From Desulfuromonas sp. (lineage in GTDB: Bacteria; Desulfobacterota; Desulfuromonadia; Desulfuromonadales; Geothermobacteraceae), in the NCBI GenBank assembly GCA_002868905.1, contig PKUA01000018.1, forward strand, positions 62,001 through 126,000: 64,000 nt of DNA. Direction: 5' to 3'. Numbering within the stretch: the first letter of the stretch is position 1; the number at the start of each line of letters is the position of its first letter. The position numbers were made by a program, and so were the translations under genes. Of this stretch, positions 15,658 to 24,360 are shown in pieces. The notes beneath the pieces are model-generated. The model did no database searches. It had not been told where the DNA came from and saw nothing but the letters and a program-made list of their open reading frames with translations.

Positions 15658-16236
15658 TCACTCCTTCTCCCCCGCCTCGTACTCCCGACGGAACTGGTTC
15701 ACCGCCCGATGCAGGTGGGCCTTGACCGTGCCGAGCTCCAGGTCGAGGGTGGCGGCAATCTCCTTCAGCGAGAGCTGCTCCATGTGGCGCAGTACGAACA
15801 CCGCTTTCTGCCGTGCCGGCAATCGCTCCAACACCTGCTGCATCCGTGCCCCGGTCTCGGCGGCGACCAAATTCTCCTGCGGGTTGCCGCTGCTGTCCGG
15901 GTAGGTTTCGACAGGGTCGGGAAGATCGGGATCCCTCCCCTTGAAAAAGAAGATCTTCCGCTTGAGCCGTTCACGGCGCAGATGGTCGATGGCGAGGCGG
16001 GTGGTGGTACGATACAGCCAGGTACCGACGGTGCTCTCACCACGGAACGTATGGATCGACTGGAAAAACCGCAAAAAAGCCTCTTGCGCGATCTCCTCGG
16101 CCACGTCGCGCTGCCCGACAAGCCGCCAGGCGAGACCGATGATCTTCTCGCTGTGCGCCTCGACCAGCTGGGTACAGGCGTGATCCCTTCCATCACGCGC
16201 CTGGTCGATGAGGATTTTCTCGGTGGAGGGCTGCAT
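15658..16236 (-). CDS. ECF-type RNA polymerase sigma factor
   Basis: Region 2 (IIGLAWRLVGQRDVAEEIAQEAFLRFFQS, then FRGESTVGTWLYRTTTRLAIDHLRRE) and region 4 (LERLPARQKAVFVLRHMEQLSLKEIAATLDLELGTVKAHLHRA) are clear. From the ATG at 16236 the protein is 192 residues, a normal ECF length. A 15-residue extension from an ATG at 16281 is possible, but it would cover a TTGACA-17-TACGCT promoter and has no ribosome-binding site. The gene heads an operon with its anti-sigma factor and secreted proteins. Autoregulation is likely by analogy, although the visible promoter looks sigma-70-like. Confidence 0.93.
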   Translation of the reverse strand: MQPSTEKILIDQARDGRDHACTQLVEAHSEKIIGLAWRLVGQRDVAEEIAQEAFLRFFQSIHTFRGESTVGTWLYRTTTRLAIDHLRRERLKRKIFFFKGRDPDLPDPVETYPDSSGNPQENLVAAETGARMQQVLERLPARQKAVFVLRHMEQLSLKEIAATLDLELGTVKAHLHRAVNQFRREYEAGEKE

Positions 16237-16242
16237 GGGAAG

Positions 16243-16271
16243 AGCGTAGCTCTCGGGTTGTAGGGTGTCAA
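16243..16271 (-). promoter_or_regulatory. Sigma-70-like promoter of the ECF sigma operon
   Basis: On the minus strand TTGACA (16271-16266), a 17-nt spacer and TACGCT (16248-16243) precede the ATG at 16236 by only 6 nt. Transcription would start at or next to the A of that ATG, implying a leaderless message. Confidence 0.5.
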
Positions 16272-16410
16272 CGATTGCCATTGAGCAATGGTTTCTTTTT
16301 ACAGGTATCGGGAGTTGGGCTTTGGAATTATGACGGATGAGGAAGGGGGAAGTTTACATGCGAATTGTTTTTTTGGCCAATTTAGTTACTAGCAAAGAAT
16401 GAAAAGACAA

Positions 16411-16440
16411 AAGGGCCCAGCCATCTCTGGCTGGGCCCTT
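16411..16440 (-). terminator. Rho-independent terminator after tRNA-Ser
   Basis: AAGGGCCCAGCCA, loop TCTC and TGGCTGGGCCCTT form a perfect 13-bp stem. On the minus strand it is followed by TTGTCTTTTC. It lies 9 nt beyond the 3' end of the tRNA gene. Confidence 0.85.
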
Positions 16441-16448
16441 CTCTATAC

Positions 16449-16536
<88 letters not shown>

Positions 16537-16559
16537 GGAACTTGTCTCAATTGTCGTTG

Positions 16560-17084
16560 CTAACTCTTCTTTAACGCCTTCTTCGCCTCGCGCAGCTGCC
16601 GGAAGAACCGGCTGAGGTCTTCACTGCACCGCTCGCCGAGCACCCCTTCGCTCACCTCGACCCGGTGGTTGAACCGCTCGTCCTGGTGCAGCTGGTAGAT
16701 GGAGCCGACGGCGCCGACCCTCGGGTCGCGGCAACCGAACACCAGCCGCGGGATGCGGGCCAGGATGATCGCCCCCATGCACATCACGCACGGTTCGAGG
16801 GTGACGTACAGGGTGGTGTCGAGCAGTCTCCAGGAACCGAGCTGGTCGGCCGCCTGGCGGATCGCCAGCAGTTCGGCATGGGCGGTCGGGTCCTGGTCGA
16901 TCTCGCGCCGGTTGTAGCCGGTTGCGAGCAATTCGCCGCTATGGACGATGACCGCGCCGATCGGGACGTCGCCCCTCTCCTCGGCGTAGGCCGCCTGGCG
17001 CAGGGCCTCGGCCATCCAGGTTTCGTCATCCGTCAACGGCGGCGCAGGGCCACAGTTATTACCATTTTCACGTTTGGATGACAA
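16560..17084 (-). CDS. tadA: tRNA-specific adenosine deaminase
   Basis: The product contains the deaminase zinc/catalytic motifs HAELLAIR (His-Ala-Glu) and PCVMCMGAI (PCxxC), and VPIGAVIV before them. It converts the wobble adenosine A34 of tRNA-Arg(ACG) to inosine. The reading frame begins at a TTG at 17084; the family core starts at about residue 17 ([12 protein letters not shown]), so a TTG at 17036 is an alternative start. It follows rho by 7 nt and is probably co-transcribed. Confidence 0.93.
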   Translation of the reverse strand: MSSKRENGNNCGPAPPLTDDETWMAEALRQAAYAEERGDVPIGAVIVHSGELLATGYNRREIDQDPTAHAELLAIRQAADQLGSWRLLDTTLYVTLEPCVMCMGAIILARIPRLVFGCRDPRVGAVGSIYQLHQDERFNHRVEVSEGVLGERCSEDLSRFFRQLREAKKALKKS

Positions 17085-17091
17085 GACCGTT

Positions 17092-18339
17092 TTACCGGTT
17101 CATACTGTCGATGAATTCCTGGTTGGTCTCGGACTCGCCGAGCTTGTCGAGCAGGAATTCCATGCTGTCGACCACGTTCATGCTGCTCAGCACCTTGCGC
17201 AGCAGCCAGATCCGCTGCAGCGAAACCTCGTCGATCAGCAGCTCCTCACGCCGGGTGCCGGACTTGTTGATGTCGATCGCCGGGAAGGTCCGCTTGTCGA
17301 CCAGCTTGCGGTCGAGCTGCAGCTCCATGTTGCCGGTCCCCTTGAACTCCTCGAAGATGACCTCGTCCATCTTGCTGCCGGTGTCGATCAGGGCGGTGGC
17401 GATGATGGTCAGGCTGCCCCCTTCCTCGATGTTACGCGCCGCGCCGAAGAAGCGCTTCGGCTTGTGCAGGGCGTTGGAGTCGACACCGCCGGAGAGGATC
17501 TTGCCGGATGGCGGCACCACGGTGTTGTAGGCGCGGGCGAGGCGGGTGATGGAGTCGAGCAGGATGACGACGTCGCGCTTATGTTCGACCAGCCGCTTCG
17601 CCTTCTCGATCACCATCTCGGCCACCTGGACGTGGCGGGTCGCCGGCTCGTCGAAGGTCGAGGAGATGACCTCGCCGTTGACGGTCCGCTGCATGTCGGT
17701 CACCTCTTCCGGCCGCTCGTCGATCAGCAGCACGATCAGGTAGACCTCGGGGTGGTTGGCGGTGATGGAGTTGGCGATGTTCTGCAGCAGGATGGTCTTG
17801 CCGGTACGGGGCGGGGCGACGATCAGGGCACGCTGTCCCTTGCCGATCGGCGACGCGAGGTCGATGACCCGGGCCGACATGTTCTTGCCGTCGGTTTCAA
17901 GCCGCAACCGCTCCTCGGGGTAGAGAGGAGTCAGGTTGTCGAACAGGGTCTTGTCCCGCGCCACCTGCGGGTTCTCGAAGTTAACCTCGGCGACCTTGAG
18001 CAGGGCGAAGTAGCGCTCCCCCTCTTTTGGCGGTCGGATCTGCCCGGCGACGGTGTCGCCGGTCTTGAGGCTGAAGCGGCGGATCTGCGACGGGGAGACG
18101 TAGATATCGTCGGGACCGGGAAGGTAGTTGGCGTCTGGCGCCCGCAGGAAGCCGAAACCGTCAGGGAGGATCTCCAACACCCCTTCGCCGAAGATCGCGC
18201 CGTTCTTTTCGGCGGTGGCGTTGAGAATGGCGAACAGCAGGTCCTGCTTGCGCAGGCTGGCAGCCCCTTCCAGTTTCAAGTCCTTGGCGATGGCGGCAAG
18301 TTCGCCAATTTTCTTCTCTTTCAGTTCCTTTAGATTCAT
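17092..18339 (-). CDS. rho: Transcription termination factor Rho
   Basis: The 415-residue product has the N-terminal Rho domain ([21 protein letters not shown]) and the cold-shock-like RNA-binding domain ([35 protein letters not shown]). The ATPase core has the P-loop APPRTGKT, the Walker B-like region [15 protein letters not shown], and the secondary-site segment [23 protein letters not shown]. Rho is a hexameric RNA helicase that ends transcription. The leader before the ATG is unusually long (about 290 nt from the predicted promoter), as in other bacteria where rho is autoregulated by attenuation. Confidence 0.97.
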   Translation of the reverse strand: MNLKELKEKKIGELAAIAKDLKLEGAASLRKQDLLFAILNATAEKNGAIFGEGVLEILPDGFGFLRAPDANYLPGPDDIYVSPSQIRRFSLKTGDTVAGQIRPPKEGERYFALLKVAEVNFENPQVARDKTLFDNLTPLYPEERLRLETDGKNMSARVIDLASPIGKGQRALIVAPPRTGKTILLQNIANSITANHPEVYLIVLLIDERPEEVTDMQRTVNGEVISSTFDEPATRHVQVAEMVIEKAKRLVEHKRDVVILLDSITRLARAYNTVVPPSGKILSGGVDSNALHKPKRFFGAARNIEEGGSLTIIATALIDTGSKMDEVIFEEFKGTGNMELQLDRKLVDKRTFPAIDINKSGTRREELLIDEVSLQRIWLLRKVLSSMNVVDSMEFLLDKLGESETNQEFIDSMNR

Positions 18340-18627
18340 GGGGTCTCCTCAAACACCACGCAGTTACGGCACCGCTTCCCACAACAGGAGCAGGCTCCAA
18401 CAGGGTTAGGTTCTGTTAACTTTTCAGTCGGGCGTTCTTTTTTCGTTTATCGGTTATGGTCGGGAAAGATTGTACGTGTTCCAGTAGTTTAATTGGGTTA
18501 GGGTAGGGATTTCACTTTATGGAAATGCTGCCTTGGGGTACCAAAATTTTCTGCCGGGGTAGTGTACAGGGCCAAGCCCGAGGCGAGCAGGTTCCGATCT
18601 TGATCTGTTTTTCGGATGGTCTGCTAT
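18340..18627 (-). other. Long untranslated leader of rho
   Basis: Between the predicted promoter and the rho ATG there are about 290 nt with no convincing open frame, hairpin terminator or riboswitch motif that I recognise. Autoregulation through Rho-dependent attenuation is known for E. coli rho; applying it here is inference. Confidence 0.4.
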
Positions 18628-18656
18628 TATGTACACCGCTCCGGGCCGGTTGTCAA
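18628..18656 (-). promoter_or_regulatory. Sigma-70 promoter upstream of rho
   Basis: On the minus strand TTGACA (18656-18651), a 17-nt spacer and TACATA (18633-18628, with an overlapping CATAAT) form a good promoter just after the stop of the upstream lipoprotein gene. Confidence 0.6.
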
Positions 18657-18675
18657 TCGGCTTTCGAATAAAAAT

Positions 18676-19437
18676 TCACCAAAACCGCAACTTGTTCCGA
18701 CGCAGCTCGTGAATCAGCTTCCAGAGCAGGTCGCCGTACGGCTCCGACAGGGCCGCCGTCCCTTCCCCCTGGCGGGGGGCGAGTGCCCGCTCGATCCCGG
18801 CGAGGGTGATCTGGTGAATCCGGACTTCATCGGTGCGATTGAAGTGCGCCTCGTCGAAATCGGGGTACTCCAGATCGAGCAGCTTGTAACTCTCCTCGGC
18901 CGGGAACTCCCAAACCAGCCGCCCGTCCGGCAGCACCACGATCGCTTCGGCCTCGATCCGCTGGTACACCGCCTCGAGGAACAGGAAACTGTTGCGGTCG
19001 AACCTTTTCTCGGCCCGCTTCTCGCCGCGCAGGACGATCAGCAGCAGGCCATCAACCACATTCTCTTCGGCCAACTGGCGCACCACCGCAGCATCGAGCT
19101 GGTAGCCGCGTGTCCCCCCCTGGCTTGTCCCGGGGAGCAGCAGGCGGGCGGCGAGTTGTCTCGGTTCGGCCTCGATAGCGCGGACGTCAAAATACTCTTT
19201 TTCCGAGCGGAGTTTTTCGGCCAGCAGCGGAGCCACCCCTTTGCCCGCCGCCAACAACGCCTGTACCACCCGCTCCCCCTCGTCGTGTCCGATCGGCACT
19301 GCGGGGTCAACCAGGATCGGCACGATACCGAGGGTCCGCACCTGCGTCTCGTACACTTCCGGCTCGACGTAAAAGATTCCCTTCTGACAACCGGTCAGCA
19401 GCAACAACAACAGACACAAAATGCCGATTCGACGCAT
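18676..19437 (-). CDS. Predicted lipoprotein of unknown function
   Basis: The ATG at 19437, with AAAGGAG six nt upstream, starts a 253-residue protein with a lipoprotein signal (MRRIGILCLLLLLLTGC, lipid Cys17). The mature part contains TLGIVPILVDPAVPIGH and later VVDGLLLIVLRGEKRAEKRFDRNSFLFLEAVYQRIEAEAIVVLPDG, a pattern like envelope proteins of the TolB-N-terminal/GNA1162 type. Naming it would be speculation. It is followed by rho, which has its own promoter. Confidence 0.75.
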   Translation of the reverse strand: MRRIGILCLLLLLLTGCQKGIFYVEPEVYETQVRTLGIVPILVDPAVPIGHDEGERVVQALLAAGKGVAPLLAEKLRSEKEYFDVRAIEAEPRQLAARLLLPGTSQGGTRGYQLDAAVVRQLAEENVVDGLLLIVLRGEKRAEKRFDRNSFLFLEAVYQRIEAEAIVVLPDGRLVWEFPAEESYKLLDLEYPDFDEAHFNRTDEVRIHQITLAGIERALAPRQGEGTAALSEPYGDLLWKLIHELRRNKLRFW

Positions 19438-19614
19438 TACAAGCTCCTTTGGAAAAGCGGGACGGCAGGACTCAACGCCCTCTATTCTGACACAAGGGGA
19501 TCGCTTCCGCAAACCCTGTCCTGCACGCAAACAGGCGACAGCCGCTTTTTTCAGACGGGTCACCCTTTTCGTAGCGGCTTGGGCTATAATGCCGGCCCTT
19601 AGGAGTATTTCAGC

Positions 19615-22137
19615 ATGCTGGAGCAGTATTCTTCAGAGGCCCTCGCCACCATGCGTGCGGCCATCGACGCCGCCGACGGCAACGAGGTCTTTTTCCTCGG
19701 CCACTGCGACACAGAGCAGCGGATCGCCGCTGTTGAGGTCCTGGCGCGCGGCCACAGACAGGCGGTGCCGGCGATCACCGGACAGTGCCGCTACGGCGAC
19801 GTGGTGATTCACAACCACCCCTCCGGCACCCTGCAACCGAGCAACGCCGACCTTGAAATCGCCGCCCGCCTCGGCGACCTCGGTGTCGGCTTCCACATCG
19901 TCAACAACGCGGTTTCCGAGCTGTACGGCGTGGTCGAAACCTTTCCCCCCCACGAACGGGTACCGATCGACGCACACCAGGTCATCGAACTGCTCGGGCC
20001 GGAAGGGGCCATCGCCCGCTCCCTGCCCGACTACGAACACCGCCCGGAACAACTCCGCATGGCCGAAGGGGTCGCCGCCGCCTTCAACCATGACCGGGTG
20101 GCGGTGATCGAGGCCGGCACCGGCACCGGCAAAAGCCTCGCCTACCTCGTTCCGGCGGTGCTCTGGGCGATCGACAACGAGGAACGGGTGGTGATCTCGA
20201 CCAACACCATCAACCTGCAGGAACAGCTGATCCAGAAAGACATCCCGTTTCTGCAGCGGGCGACCGGGCTCGATTTCAACGCCGTCCTGGTCAAGGGACG
20301 CAACAACTACCTCTGCCGGCGCCGCCTGGAGTCGGCCGGCCGGGAGCCGGGGCTGTTCGAAACCGCAGCGAGCGCCGAGCTGCAGCAGCTGCTCGACTGG
20401 GCGGAGAAGCGGGTCGACGGTTCACGCGACGACCTGCCGTTTCTCCCCCAGGCGAACGTCTGGGAAGAGGTGCGCTGCGAGGCGGATCAGTGCAGCCGGG
20501 TCCGTTGCCAGCACTATGCCGCCTGTTTTTTCCACCGGGCGCGGCGCCAGGCAGCCACGGCCGACCTGCTGGTGGTCAACCACGCCCTGCTGCTGTCGGA
20601 CCTCGCCCTGCGCAGGAGCACCGACAACTATACGGCGACGGCTGTCCTCCCGCCTTTTCAGCGCCTGATCCTCGACGAAGCCCACCACCTTGAGGATGTC
20701 GCGACCAACTTCTTCGCCACCTCGGTCAACCGCTTCAAGTTCGCCCGCACCCTCGGCCGATTGCGCCACCCGCGCAAGCCGGAGCTCGGCCTGCTGCCGC
20801 GCCTGCTCAACACCCTCTCGCGGGAGCTTCCCGACAGCGCGGACGACCTCTACAAGGAGTTGGCCGAGCAGGTCGACCGGTTGCTGATCGAGCGGCAGGC
20901 CCTGGTCGAACGCGCCGTTGCCGACCTGGAAAGGATCGGGCTCGACATCTCCGGCCAACGTCCGGCCACGCAGTCGAACGACCAGGAGTTGCGCCTGCGG
21001 GTTCTCGATACGTTCCGTGACACGGAAACCTGGCGCCAGACCGAGCAACAGGTCAGGGAGCTGGCGGAACGGACGGCGATCCTGACGCGCCACCTGCGCG
21101 AGCTGCTGCAGCAGTGCGAGGAGCTGCCGCAGACGGTCTGGGAGAACACCCACTCGATCCTGACCGACCTGGGCGGAGTCCTGCTCCGCCTCGAAGCGCT
21201 GGTCGAGGAGATCGTGCTGTTCGTGGCGAAGGACCCGGAACGCTGCGCCTGGTTCCAGGTGCGGCGGGGACGGATCGGGCGTGGCGAGGGGCTGATTACC
21301 GAGCTGCAAACAGCGCCGATCGCGGTCGCCGACGGACTCGGGCGCGCCCTGTTCCAGCCGTTCAAGAGCGCGGTCATGACCAGCGCCACCCTGGCGGTCG
21401 ACGGGCATTGCCGCTACTTTGCCGGCCGAATCGGTCTCGACCGGGCGGAGCCGGGGCGGGCGACCGAACTGCTGCTCACCTCGCCGTTCAGGTTCGAGAC
21501 CCAGGCGCGGCTGCTGGTCCCGAACAACTTGCCGGAACCGAACGGTCAAGGCTACGCGGAGGCGGTGCGGGATATTATCGAGCGAGCTGTGCTCGCCGCC
21601 GGCGGGAGGACCCTGGTCCTGTTCACCGCCTACTCCCTGCTGCGCCGCATCCACCGCGAACTGGAACCGATCCTCGGGGCACAAGGCTTCCCCTGCCTGC
21701 GGCAGGGTTCCGCCCCGCGGACCCGGCTGCTGCAGCAATTCCGGGACGACCATAACACCGTCCTGTTCGCCACCGACTCCTTCTGGGAGGGGATCGACGT
21801 CCCGGGCCGCTCCCTTGAGCAGGTGATCATTACCCGCCTGCCGTTCAAGGTGCCGACCGAGCCGGTCCTCGAGGCCCGTGCCGAAGCGATTAGCGCCGCC
21901 GGCGGGGATCCGTTCAGCGATTACACGGTTCCGCAGGCGGTGCTCCGCTTCAAGCAGGGATTCGGCCGCCTGATCCGCCACCGCAACGACAGTGGGGTGG
22001 TGCTGATGCTCGACCGGCGGCTGGTGACCAAGGGGTACGGCCGGCGTTTCCTCCGTTCGCTGCCGCCGGTTCCCCTGGTGCAGGCCGAAAGCGGCGAGGT
22101 CATCAGCGAAATTGCCGGCTTCCTCCAATCCGACTGA
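19615..22137 (+). CDS. dinG: DinG-family DNA helicase with N-terminal RadC-like JAMM domain
   Basis: The 840-residue protein has two parts. Residues 1-110 contain a complete JAMM signature: Glu24, His66-x-His68-x7-Ser76-x2-Asp79 (VIHNHPSGTLQPSNAD), as in RadC. From about residue 140 it is a superfamily 2 XPD/DinG helicase. It shows Walker A EAGTGTGKS (about 166-174), Cys residues of a 4Fe-4S site (LCRRRL and then CSRVRCQHYAACFF), DEAHHLED, and the C-terminal FATDSFWEGIDVPG and QGFGRLIRHRND. The helicase acts in DNA repair or R-loop removal. The JAMM part may be a metalloprotease or binding module. Confidence 0.93.
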   Translation: MLEQYSSEALATMRAAIDAADGNEVFFLGHCDTEQRIAAVEVLARGHRQAVPAITGQCRYGDVVIHNHPSGTLQPSNADLEIAARLGDLGVGFHIVNNAVSELYGVVETFPPHERVPIDAHQVIELLGPEGAIARSLPDYEHRPEQLRMAEGVAAAFNHDRVAVIEAGTGTGKSLAYLVPAVLWAIDNEERVVISTNTINLQEQLIQKDIPFLQRATGLDFNAVLVKGRNNYLCRRRLESAGREPGLFETAASAELQQLLDWAEKRVDGSRDDLPFLPQANVWEEVRCEADQCSRVRCQHYAACFFHRARRQAATADLLVVNHALLLSDLALRRSTDNYTATAVLPPFQRLILDEAHHLEDVATNFFATSVNRFKFARTLGRLRHPRKPELGLLPRLLNTLSRELPDSADDLYKELAEQVDRLLIERQALVERAVADLERIGLDISGQRPATQSNDQELRLRVLDTFRDTETWRQTEQQVRELAERTAILTRHLRELLQQCEELPQTVWENTHSILTDLGGVLLRLEALVEEIVLFVAKDPERCAWFQVRRGRIGRGEGLITELQTAPIAVADGLGRALFQPFKSAVMTSATLAVDGHCRYFAGRIGLDRAEPGRATELLLTSPFRFETQARLLVPNNLPEPNGQGYAEAVRDIIERAVLAAGGRTLVLFTAYSLLRRIHRELEPILGAQGFPCLRQGSAPRTRLLQQFRDDHNTVLFATDSFWEGIDVPGRSLEQVIITRLPFKVPTEPVLEARAEAISAAGGDPFSDYTVPQAVLRFKQGFGRLIRHRNDSGVVLMLDRRLVTKGYGRRFLRSLPPVPLVQAESGEVISEIAGFLQSD

Positions 22138-22207
22138 CAGCGGGCCATCTCGGGGTGGATTTTTAGCGGCGCCTGGTGCTATGCTCTTTTTGATGGAGAG
22201 ATTGACC

Positions 22208-22366
22208 ATGAATGTCAGAATCAACGGACGCCTTTTCAGTAACAGCATCGACGCAGGCAAGTACCTGATGCAGTTGGCGAGCCGGCAGACCCAGGTAAAA
22301 ATCGAGCCGAACGCAACCTGCCGGCTGAGCGATCTGCTTAGCTGCGAATTGCCCGGAAAAGGCTGA
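22208..22366 (+). CDS. Hypothetical protein (52 aa)
   Basis: ATG 22208, with GGAGAG upstream, encodes 52 residues starting MNVRINGRLFSNSIDAGKYLMQ, soluble-looking and without a signal peptide. It sits between dinG and gluQ, with 15 nt to the latter, so is likely co-transcribed. I do not recognise a family; confidence that it is translated is moderate. Confidence 0.5.
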   Translation: MNVRINGRLFSNSIDAGKYLMQLASRQTQVKIEPNATCRLSDLLSCELPGKG

Positions 22367-22381
22367 ATTGCTCCCTGCGCC

Positions 22382-23314
22382 ATGCCCCTGACCCAGCCCC
22401 CGCAACCTTCGACCGTCGGACGCTTCGCCCCCAGTCCGACCGGCCCGCTCCATTTCGGCTCGCTGGTCGCTGCCGTCGGCAGCTACTGCCTGGCGCGCCG
22501 CGCCGGGGGGCGCTGGCTGCTCCGGATGGAGGACCTCGATACGCCGCGGGTGGTGCCGGGGGCGGCCGATGCAATCCTGCGGACTCTCCAAGCGTGCGGG
22601 TTTACCTGGGACGGGGAGATTGTCTGGCAGAGCCGTCGGCTCGAAGCCTATCAGGCGGCCCTGGAAAGGTTGCAGGAGAAACAGCTGGTGTTCCCGTGCG
22701 GCTGTTCTCGGCAGGAAATTGTCGCCAGCGCTCCGCACGCCGGCGACGAGGGGCCGGTCTACTCCGGCACCTGCCGATCGGGGTTACCGACCGGAAAGCA
22801 GTCGCGCTCGGTCAGGCTGCGTGTCGGCGGCAGCACGGTCTGTTTTCGCGACGGCCTGTTCGGCCCGGTGGAACAGGACCTGGTCACGGCCGTGGGAGAT
22901 TTCGTGTTGAAGCGGGCAGACGGGATCTTCGCCTACCAGCTGGCGGTCGTGGTCGACGATCTGGAGAGCGGCGTGACCCAGGTGGTGCGCGGTGCGGACC
23001 TGCTCAGCTCAACGGCGCGGCAGATCTATCTCTACGGTTGCTTTGATCACGCCCCGCCCCATTACCTGCATCTCCCCCTCGCCCTCGCCCCGGACGGGCA
23101 GAAGATCAGCAAACGGCACGGAGCCCCCTCCGCCTCGGCGCAGGACCTGCAGCATTGGGTCCGGGCGGCGTTTGACTTTCTCGGCCAGCAACTCCCCGGG
23201 GACCTTGACAGCGCACCGGCAGAGGAACTGCTCGGCTGGGGAAGCGCGCATTTCGACCCGGGACAGGTCCCTCTCCAGGCCAAGACCCCTGGGCTGGCCT
23301 GGGAAGCCCCCTAG
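22382..23314 (+). CDS. gluQ: Glutamyl-Q tRNA(Asp) synthetase
   Basis: The 310-residue product resembles the catalytic domain of glutamyl-tRNA synthetase without the anticodon-binding part. It has RFAPSPTGPLHFGSL (HIGH region, about residues 14-28), MEDLDTPR, the Cys residues CGCSRQE and later GTC for zinc, and KISKRHGA (KMSKS equivalent, about 241-248). It attaches Glu to queuosine in tRNA-Asp. It follows a small open frame by 15 nt. Confidence 0.93.
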   Translation: MPLTQPPQPSTVGRFAPSPTGPLHFGSLVAAVGSYCLARRAGGRWLLRMEDLDTPRVVPGAADAILRTLQACGFTWDGEIVWQSRRLEAYQAALERLQEKQLVFPCGCSRQEIVASAPHAGDEGPVYSGTCRSGLPTGKQSRSVRLRVGGSTVCFRDGLFGPVEQDLVTAVGDFVLKRADGIFAYQLAVVVDDLESGVTQVVRGADLLSSTARQIYLYGCFDHAPPHYLHLPLALAPDGQKISKRHGAPSASAQDLQHWVRAAFDFLGQQLPGDLDSAPAEELLGWGSAHFDPGQVPLQAKTPGLAWEAP

Positions 23315-23369
23315 CGTAGAGGAAAAATTGTAGCGTCAGGGCCCTCCTTGGTCTGGTCAGACAGTTCTG

Positions 23370-24170
23370 TTACCAGCTGCTCGGCAACTCAAACCAGGTG
23401 GTCAGACCGGCCCGGACACTCCAGTCTTCGCTCTCGGCCCGGTAACCGACGGTGCCGCCGATATCGAAAGTCGCGCTGCTGAAGATGTACTGCAACCCTG
23501 CCTGAAAAACCCCGCGCCGGTTGAAATGACGCCCGATCTCCACCCCTTCGACTCCGGTGAGAAAATCGAGCCGTTGCTCCAGCAGCGGCACCCGCACCCC
23601 GAGAGCATAATGAAGCTTGTCATCCTGGCCGCCGTCCGGCTCACCGAGCAAGCGCATACCAAGAGCGGAAAAAAGACTGAAACTGGCATAGTTCCGGGTG
23701 GCAAGCAGGTCGAAGCCGAAGTCGGTCTCGTCCGAGCCGAGGTTCTTGTCGGAGTCGCCGTTCGGCAACTTGGTCGTCAGCAGCAGAGCCACGGCGGGAG
23801 TCGACAGGTCCTCCTGCAATAGCCGGATTTTGGTCGAAATTTCGAGGTCGCCGCTACCGTAATTGCTGCCGTAAACGTCGTCCTCGGCATAGACCAGTCG
23901 GTAGCGCAGCAGCAGCTCAACCCGCTCGGCCAGCCCGAGGCGGAGAGAGAGACCGGGGGAGGTCATCTCCTTCCGGTTCAGGTTGTTCTCCTGGAACAGG
24001 TTCGGCTTGTTGTCCTTGTAGGCAAAACCGAGACGGAACTCCCCGCGATTCAGCGGCAGCAGGGTCGCATCCTCGATGGTCAGGGGATCGAGGCTGGTCG
24101 CCTCGGCGAGTGGGGCGAGGGTTGGAGCAAGAAACAGGGCAAGCAGCAGGCCGCAGAACAGGTTACGCAT
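23370..24170 (-). CDS. DUF3187-like outer-membrane protein
   Basis: The 266-residue product has a signal peptide (cleavage near residue 24). A barrel-like pattern follows, including EFRLGFAYKDNKPN, LAERVELLLRYRLVY and LLTTKLPNGDSDKNLGSDETDFGFDLLATRNY. The C-terminus ends in alternating aromatic strands (VRAGLTTWFELPSSW). It resembles the two other barrels at 13.1 and 32.4 kb. It has its own sigma-70-like promoter and is divergent from hflK. Function unknown. Confidence 0.72.
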   Translation of the reverse strand: MRNLFCGLLLALFLAPTLAPLAEATSLDPLTIEDATLLPLNRGEFRLGFAYKDNKPNLFQENNLNRKEMTSPGLSLRLGLAERVELLLRYRLVYAEDDVYGSNYGSGDLEISTKIRLLQEDLSTPAVALLLTTKLPNGDSDKNLGSDETDFGFDLLATRNYASFSLFSALGMRLLGEPDGGQDDKLHYALGVRVPLLEQRLDFLTGVEGVEIGRHFNRRGVFQAGLQYIFSSATFDIGGTVGYRAESEDWSVRAGLTTWFELPSSW

Positions 24171-24215
24171 GAAGATTCTCCCTCTGTTGATTTAATCCAG
24201 ATATCAGTGCCCGAA

Positions 24216-24243
24216 AATATACCGGTTCGTCCGACCCTGTCAA
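24216..24243 (-). promoter_or_regulatory. Sigma-70 promoter of the DUF3187-like gene
   Basis: On the minus strand TTGACA (24243-24238), a 16-nt spacer and TATATT (24221-24216) lie 46 nt upstream of the ATG. Confidence 0.65.
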
Positions 24244-24315
24244 ACGACTTTATCCCTCCGTTCAGCAACGAATTATAAATCGAAAAACTTGGACCGGGCA
24301 ATCCTCTCTCAACTC

Positions 24316-24324
24316 TGATATAAC
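24316..24324 (+). promoter_or_regulatory. Extended -10 promoter candidate for hflKC
   Basis: TGATATAAC is an extended -10 element (TG-N-TATAAC) 36 nt before the hflK start. No good -35 element is seen at normal spacing. Confidence 0.35.
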
Positions 24325-24360
24325 TATGACGTCTGCTTACTCAACTTTTCGGGAGGTTTT

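Noticed and set aside
20422-22383. A 653-codon open frame on the minus strand across dinG
   Set aside because: It is antisense to a helicase with all motifs in order. Its composition (Gln/Arg/Glu/Gly-rich without a fold pattern) is that of a shadow frame in G+C-rich DNA.
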